From Clostridia bacterium (GTDB lineage Bacteria; Bacillota; TC1; UBA5767): a stretch of 64,000 nucleotides of DNA. Numbering within the stretch: position 1 is the stretch's first letter; every line of letters starts with the position of its first letter. Location: contig DAOUPV010000006.1 in assembly GCA_030625965.1 (NCBI GenBank), positions 1 through 64,000 on the forward strand, written 5' to 3'. Below are positions 61,174-64,000 of the stretch, piece by piece. Below the pieces are notes generated by a model. It was not told the DNA's origin, ran no database searches, and was given only the letters and a program-made list of their open reading frames with translations. A program made the position numbers and the translations under genes.

Positions 61174-61187
61174 AAAGGAGATTTACA

Positions 61188-61592
61188 ATGTCAAAACTGA
61201 CTCTCATTGAAGGAATTGGTCCAAAATACGAAGAAGCTCTAAAAGCTATTAGTGTAACTTCAATTGATAAACTACTGGATTCTGGTAAAACAAAGTCCGG
61301 TCGCAAAAAACTGGCTGAGGAAAGCGGACTTTCCGACAAGCTGATTCTTACATGGGTCAACCACGCCGATCTTATGCGCATCAAAGGCATCGGAGGTGAG
61401 TATGCCGAGTTGCTTGAAGCATCAGGTGTAGATACCGTTCCCGAACTTGCTCATAGAAATGCTGAGAACTTGACGGCCAAAATGGAAGAGCTCAATGAGA
61501 AAAAAGCCTTGGTACGTCGACTGCCTACTTTGGATATGATTTCCGAATGGATTGCAGAGGCCAAAACGTTACCGAGAGTATTGGAATATTGA
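61188..61592 (+). CDS. Helix-hairpin-helix protein, DUF4332 type
   Basis: This 134-residue protein has two helix-hairpin-helix units: TLIEGIGPKYEEALKAISVTSIDKLL near the N-terminus, and MRIKGIGGEYAELLEASGVDTVPELAHR (about residues 61-88). That is the DUF4332 pattern of glycine-rich GIG turns as in DNA-binding HhH motifs. I start at MSKLTLIEG (61188), with AAAGGAG well placed. It is a lone gene on the plus strand, ending at a strong terminator. DNA binding is likely from the fold. The biological role is unknown. Confidence 0.78.
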   Translation: MSKLTLIEGIGPKYEEALKAISVTSIDKLLDSGKTKSGRKKLAEESGLSDKLILTWVNHADLMRIKGIGGEYAELLEASGVDTVPELAHRNAENLTAKMEELNEKKALVRRLPTLDMISEWIAEAKTLPRVLEY

Positions 61593-61614
61593 TTGGCCGT
61601 TTAGAATACAATTT

Positions 61615-61660
61615 GACAGCATTAAAAAAACCGGATCATTCCGGTTTTTTTAATGCTGTC
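61615..61660. terminator. Exceptionally long bidirectional terminator
   Basis: GACAGCATTAAAAAAACCGG (61615-61634) is matched by its exact reverse complement at 61641-61660, with loop ATCATT. The A7/T7 runs lie inside the 20-bp stem, so either strand yields a GC-short hairpin (CCGG) followed by T7. It separates the convergent helix-hairpin-helix and BMP lipoprotein genes. Confidence 0.85.
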
Positions 61661-61721
61661 AGCTGCTTTCATTTTAGTTGCTTCACTGCGCTGTGGTTTG
61701 GGCGTTTCCACCCTTCATCCT

Positions 61722-62786
61722 CTATTCTAGGCCTAACTCCAGCATCACCTGATTGACATCCAAAGCCCCGCTGATGATATCAGCTTTAACAGTCTCAATA
61801 GCCGCTTTTTCCTCATCGCTCAGCTTATTCTCGAATCCATGATATGGAGCCAGATCCACTACTCCCTCAACCAGCCCATACTTCTTGGTGCCGGCCTCCC
61901 AGATACCGTTTTTGACGTCTTGCGCTACCAACATGAATGCCAACGGATAGTTAACAGTAGTGCTGGTCACGATCGTATCCGGTGCCAATACGTTTTGGTC
62001 ACTGTTCGTACCGATAATCAGCGCATCAGAATCCTGTGCCGCTTCTATTGCCCCTAATCCGGAGACATCCGCCATAATATATATGATATCTATATTCTCA
62101 TCAATCAACGAGTAGGTAATTTCTTTTGCCTTACCGGCATCGGCGAAACTTCCAGTATACACAGATGTAATCTCCAAGTCAGGATTGATGTATCTGGCAC
62201 CAGCTTCAAAACCTGTACCGGCTAGTATGATGGGCGGTATTTCCAAACCACCCAGGTAAGCAACATGGTCTGTCTCAGTCAAGGTTGCCGCCACTATACC
62301 CGCTAGGAAACCTTTCATCAAACCATCATCGGTCACAGAACCCATATTGGGTGGCTCATCAACTTCGCAACTGCTGCATATGAACGTCGTGTCCGGAAAA
62401 TCTTTAGATACAGTTCTTGCCGCATCAAGAAACTTGAATCCATGGCCGATTACTAAATCGAATCCTTGTGATGCATAGGATCTGAATACCTCTTCATTAT
62501 CCGATTGTTGTACACTTTCTGAATAGGCCACAGTTGCTCCCAGCTCCGCTTCAATCTTCATCAGTCCGTTGTAGGCGGTTGCATTCCATCCTTGGTCATT
62601 GATCGAGCCACTCATCAGCAGACCGACTTTGAACTCTTGCTCTACCGTCAGTTCTTCAGAAGCATCCATTTCAGAGGAGACTTCAGCTTCTTTCGAGACA
62701 GCTCCCGGGGCACATCCTGTCACTAATATCGCGCTTGCCATCAATATCGTCAAAAATACATAGAAAAACCTATTCACTCTTAACAT
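61722..62786 (-). CDS. BMP-family nucleoside-binding lipoprotein (paralogue 2)
   Basis: This 354-residue lipoprotein has a signal peptide and lipobox ILVTGC, a short acidic linker, then the BMP/PnrA domain with KVGLLMSGSINDQGWNATAYNG, SYASQGFDLVIGHGFKFLDAA, AYLGGLEIPPIILAGTGFEAGARY and GTNSDQNVLAPDTIVTSTTVNYPLAF. The C-terminal 77 residues are clearly related to the partial gene at the window end (VVDLAPYHGFE shared almost exactly). No ATPase or permease accompanies it, so it may deliver to the transporter at 55.8-59.4 kb. AAGGAG is about 9 nt before the ATG. Confidence 0.88.
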   Translation of the reverse strand: MLRVNRFFYVFLTILMASAILVTGCAPGAVSKEAEVSSEMDASEELTVEQEFKVGLLMSGSINDQGWNATAYNGLMKIEAELGATVAYSESVQQSDNEEVFRSYASQGFDLVIGHGFKFLDAARTVSKDFPDTTFICSSCEVDEPPNMGSVTDDGLMKGFLAGIVAATLTETDHVAYLGGLEIPPIILAGTGFEAGARYINPDLEITSVYTGSFADAGKAKEITYSLIDENIDIIYIMADVSGLGAIEAAQDSDALIIGTNSDQNVLAPDTIVTSTTVNYPLAFMLVAQDVKNGIWEAGTKKYGLVEGVVDLAPYHGFENKLSDEEKAAIETVKADIISGALDVNQVMLELGLE

Positions 62787-62916
62787 CCCAAAAATCTCCT
62801 TAATCTGTCATTAAATCGCACTCTTCATTCCTAATAGGGCGGCTTAAATCCAATTACTTCAGTGTCTAAGTATTCAATTGTAATTCACAGAATACTCTAC
62901 GTTTTAGGACAAGAAG

Positions 62917-63450
62917 TTACCAGAATCTTTTATGACCTTCCAGTATCTCGTCAGCTACTTCGTCGATCGGACCTACGACCACCATATCCTTTTGGCCTCC
63001 CATAACGATAGTACGGCATGGGATGTTGAATGTCGGATTTCTCTCGTCATCAGCGGTCATTTCCAATAACAGGGTCTCTTCGATTCCGTAGACGATTCGT
63101 CCTATGTTTCCCTAGTAGATTGCTCCCGTGCACATGACACACGGCTCAACCGTGGTGTACAGACTGCAGTTCCACAAGAATTCCGGTTCATAGATGCCTG
63201 AAGCTTTTCTGGCCAGTGCGGTCTCGGCATGGGCGGTACAGTCCCTGATATGAGCCTGATCATTGGTCTGCTCCATGAGAACCTGTCCCTTGTCATCGAC
63301 CAGGATGGCCCCGAACGGCATGCTGCCACTATCGATGGAGCGAATGGCCACCTCGTTGCATTTGCGCATCAGTTCCACATCACGTTCATGAGTGAAATAG
63401 GAATAACGTTCAGCTGAATCTTTTACCATTGCCGTATCATCATACTCCAA
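62917..63450 (-). pseudogene. Nucleoside deaminase (guanine/tRNA-adenosine deaminase family) interrupted by an in-frame amber codon
   Basis: The zinc-dependent deaminase domain is present: RKCNEVAIRSIDSGSMPFGAI, zinc histidine and proton-shuttle Glu in TAHAETALARKA, and PCVMCTGAIY. A TAG then occurs at 63112-63114, and the same frame continues as GNIGRIVYGIEETLLLEM to a TAA at 62917-62919, ending GHKRFW. In the family, a Trp (TGG) usually stands where the TAG is, so one base change explains it. Without the C-terminal 65 residues the fold is unlikely to be complete. The start is uncertain (TTG 63450 or ATG 63429). Confidence 0.8.
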
Positions 63451-63613
63451 TAATATATTGTTCTATCTACCAGAAATCAGGGTAAGGGTTCTACATGCTC
63501 TTTGAACACCATCATGCAACCAGGATAGTATATTATGACTATTATACACTATAATCCCCTTCCAATTGCATATAGTTCTGTACTTCAGCTCGCATAGAAC
63601 GTTCTCTATTCCA

Positions 63614-63670
63614 ACAAAAAAACCCTTTTGATGGACAACTCCGCTGAGGATGCCCACCATAAGGGTTTTT
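63614..63670 (-). terminator. Terminator after the partial BMP lipoprotein gene
   Basis: The minus strand shows AAAACCCTTATGG ... CCATCAAAAGGGTT followed by T5-7, with a long apical part. The following 150 nt (63451-63613) holds a TATAAT-like box and no gene I trust. Confidence 0.7.
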
Positions 63671-63757
63671 ACCATTACAGTATTTTCATCTAGATGTTTC
63701 TTTCTTTTTCGGATACATCATGATGCTCAAAAAGCATTTAAGATGCACCGACATTCC

Positions 63758-64000
63758 TTACTGCAAGCCCAGATCCAACATCACCTGCTGCACATCGATC
63801 TTTCCGCTGATGATATCGGATTTCACCGCATCAATAGTAGCCTTGTCTTCAGCGCTGATTTTATCCTCAAATCCGTGGTATGGTGCGAGGTCAAGTACAG
63901 TGTCAGCAAAGCCATACAGCTTGGAGCTGACTTCCCAGCTTCCATCCTTGACTTCCTGAGCCACCAATGAGAAGGCCAGCGGGTAATCCACAGTAGTGCT
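63758..64000 (-). CDS. BMP-family nucleoside-binding lipoprotein (paralogue 3), partial
   Basis: Only the C-terminal 80 or so residues lie in the window; the gene continues beyond base 64000. It reads STTVDYPLAFSLVAQEVKDG and then VLDLAPYHGFEDKISAED, ending VQQVMLDLGLQ. This is very similar to the end of the lipoprotein at 61722-62786, so the two are tandem duplicates on the same strand with the broken deaminase between them. Confidence 0.85.
   Translation of the reverse strand, partial: STTVDYPLAFSLVAQEVKDGSWEVSSKLYGFADTVLDLAPYHGFEDKISAEDKATIDAVKSDIISGKIDVQQVMLDLGLQ

Noticed and set aside
63112-63114. TAG read as pyrrolysine in the deaminase
   Set aside because: The expected residue is Trp, no PYLIS-like need is known in this family, and no pyl genes are in the window; a nonsense change is simpler.
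1-64000. tRNA or rRNA genes, CRISPR arrays, insertion sequences, prophage
   Set aside because: I looked for acceptor/T-loop patterns, regularly spaced repeats, transposase motifs and phage genes and saw none.

Overview
The window reads as a chromosomal segment of a low-to-mid GC anaerobic Firmicute of the class Clostridia. Supporting signs are strong GGAGG ribosome binding sites throughout, TTGACA/TATAAT-type promoters, a Gram-positive LexA box before recA, Firmicute gene orders (nusB/amaP/asp23/efp; ireB/ruvX/DUF1292/mltG/U32; recA-recX-rny-ymdB; xseAB-ispA-dxs-tlyA and nadK-argR-recN), the electron-bifurcating NfnAB enzyme, FchA/FolD one-carbon enzymes and an OLE RNA locus. I saw no rRNA, tRNA, CRISPR array, phage or insertion sequence.

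Layout. 0-2.5 kb: a metal ABC transporter on the plus strand. 2.5-5.3 kb: an amidohydrolase and a CorA magnesium channel. corA lies behind an M-box (ykoK) Mg2+ riboswitch and an unannotated 29-codon leader ORF. 5.3-18.4 kb: nadK-mnmM-argR-recN, then tlyA with small membrane proteins, then a long operon folD-fchA-xseA-xseB-ispA-[OLE RNA]-oapA-dxs. 18.5-20.9 kb: nfnAB. 21-32.3 kb: a housekeeping operon (ireB, ruvX, mltG, U32, yqeG, shikimate genes, tldDE, pepP-type peptidase, efp, asp23-amaP, nusB). 32.3-39.5 kb: alaS, a probable structured RNA, ymdB, rny with a terminator-bearing leader, recX and an SOS-regulated recA.

39.5-51.6 kb is more accessory. It holds yedF with a deaminase-like amidohydrolase, a DprA-like protein, a NodB-type deacetylase, a LacI/Fe-alcohol dehydrogenase/UbiD operon with its own palindromic operator, and a kinase/aldolase/HAD phosphatase sugar operon led by a 37-residue membrane peptide. 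A stress protein and xanthine phosphoribosyltransferase follow. 51.7-54 kb carries metY-metA on the plus strand. 54-64 kb is a purine nucleoside salvage zone: deoD, a complete BMP-type nucleoside ABC transporter, two more BMP lipoproteins in tandem (one cut by the window edge), and between these a nucleoside deaminase gene interrupted by one in-frame amber codon.

The genes most worth following are the OLE RNA/OapA pair, the M-box-corA leader (OLE function has been tied to Mg2+ in Bacillus halodurans), the RNA candidates upstream of alaS, in the rny leader and near 60.95 kb, and the broken deaminase between duplicated lipoproteins.
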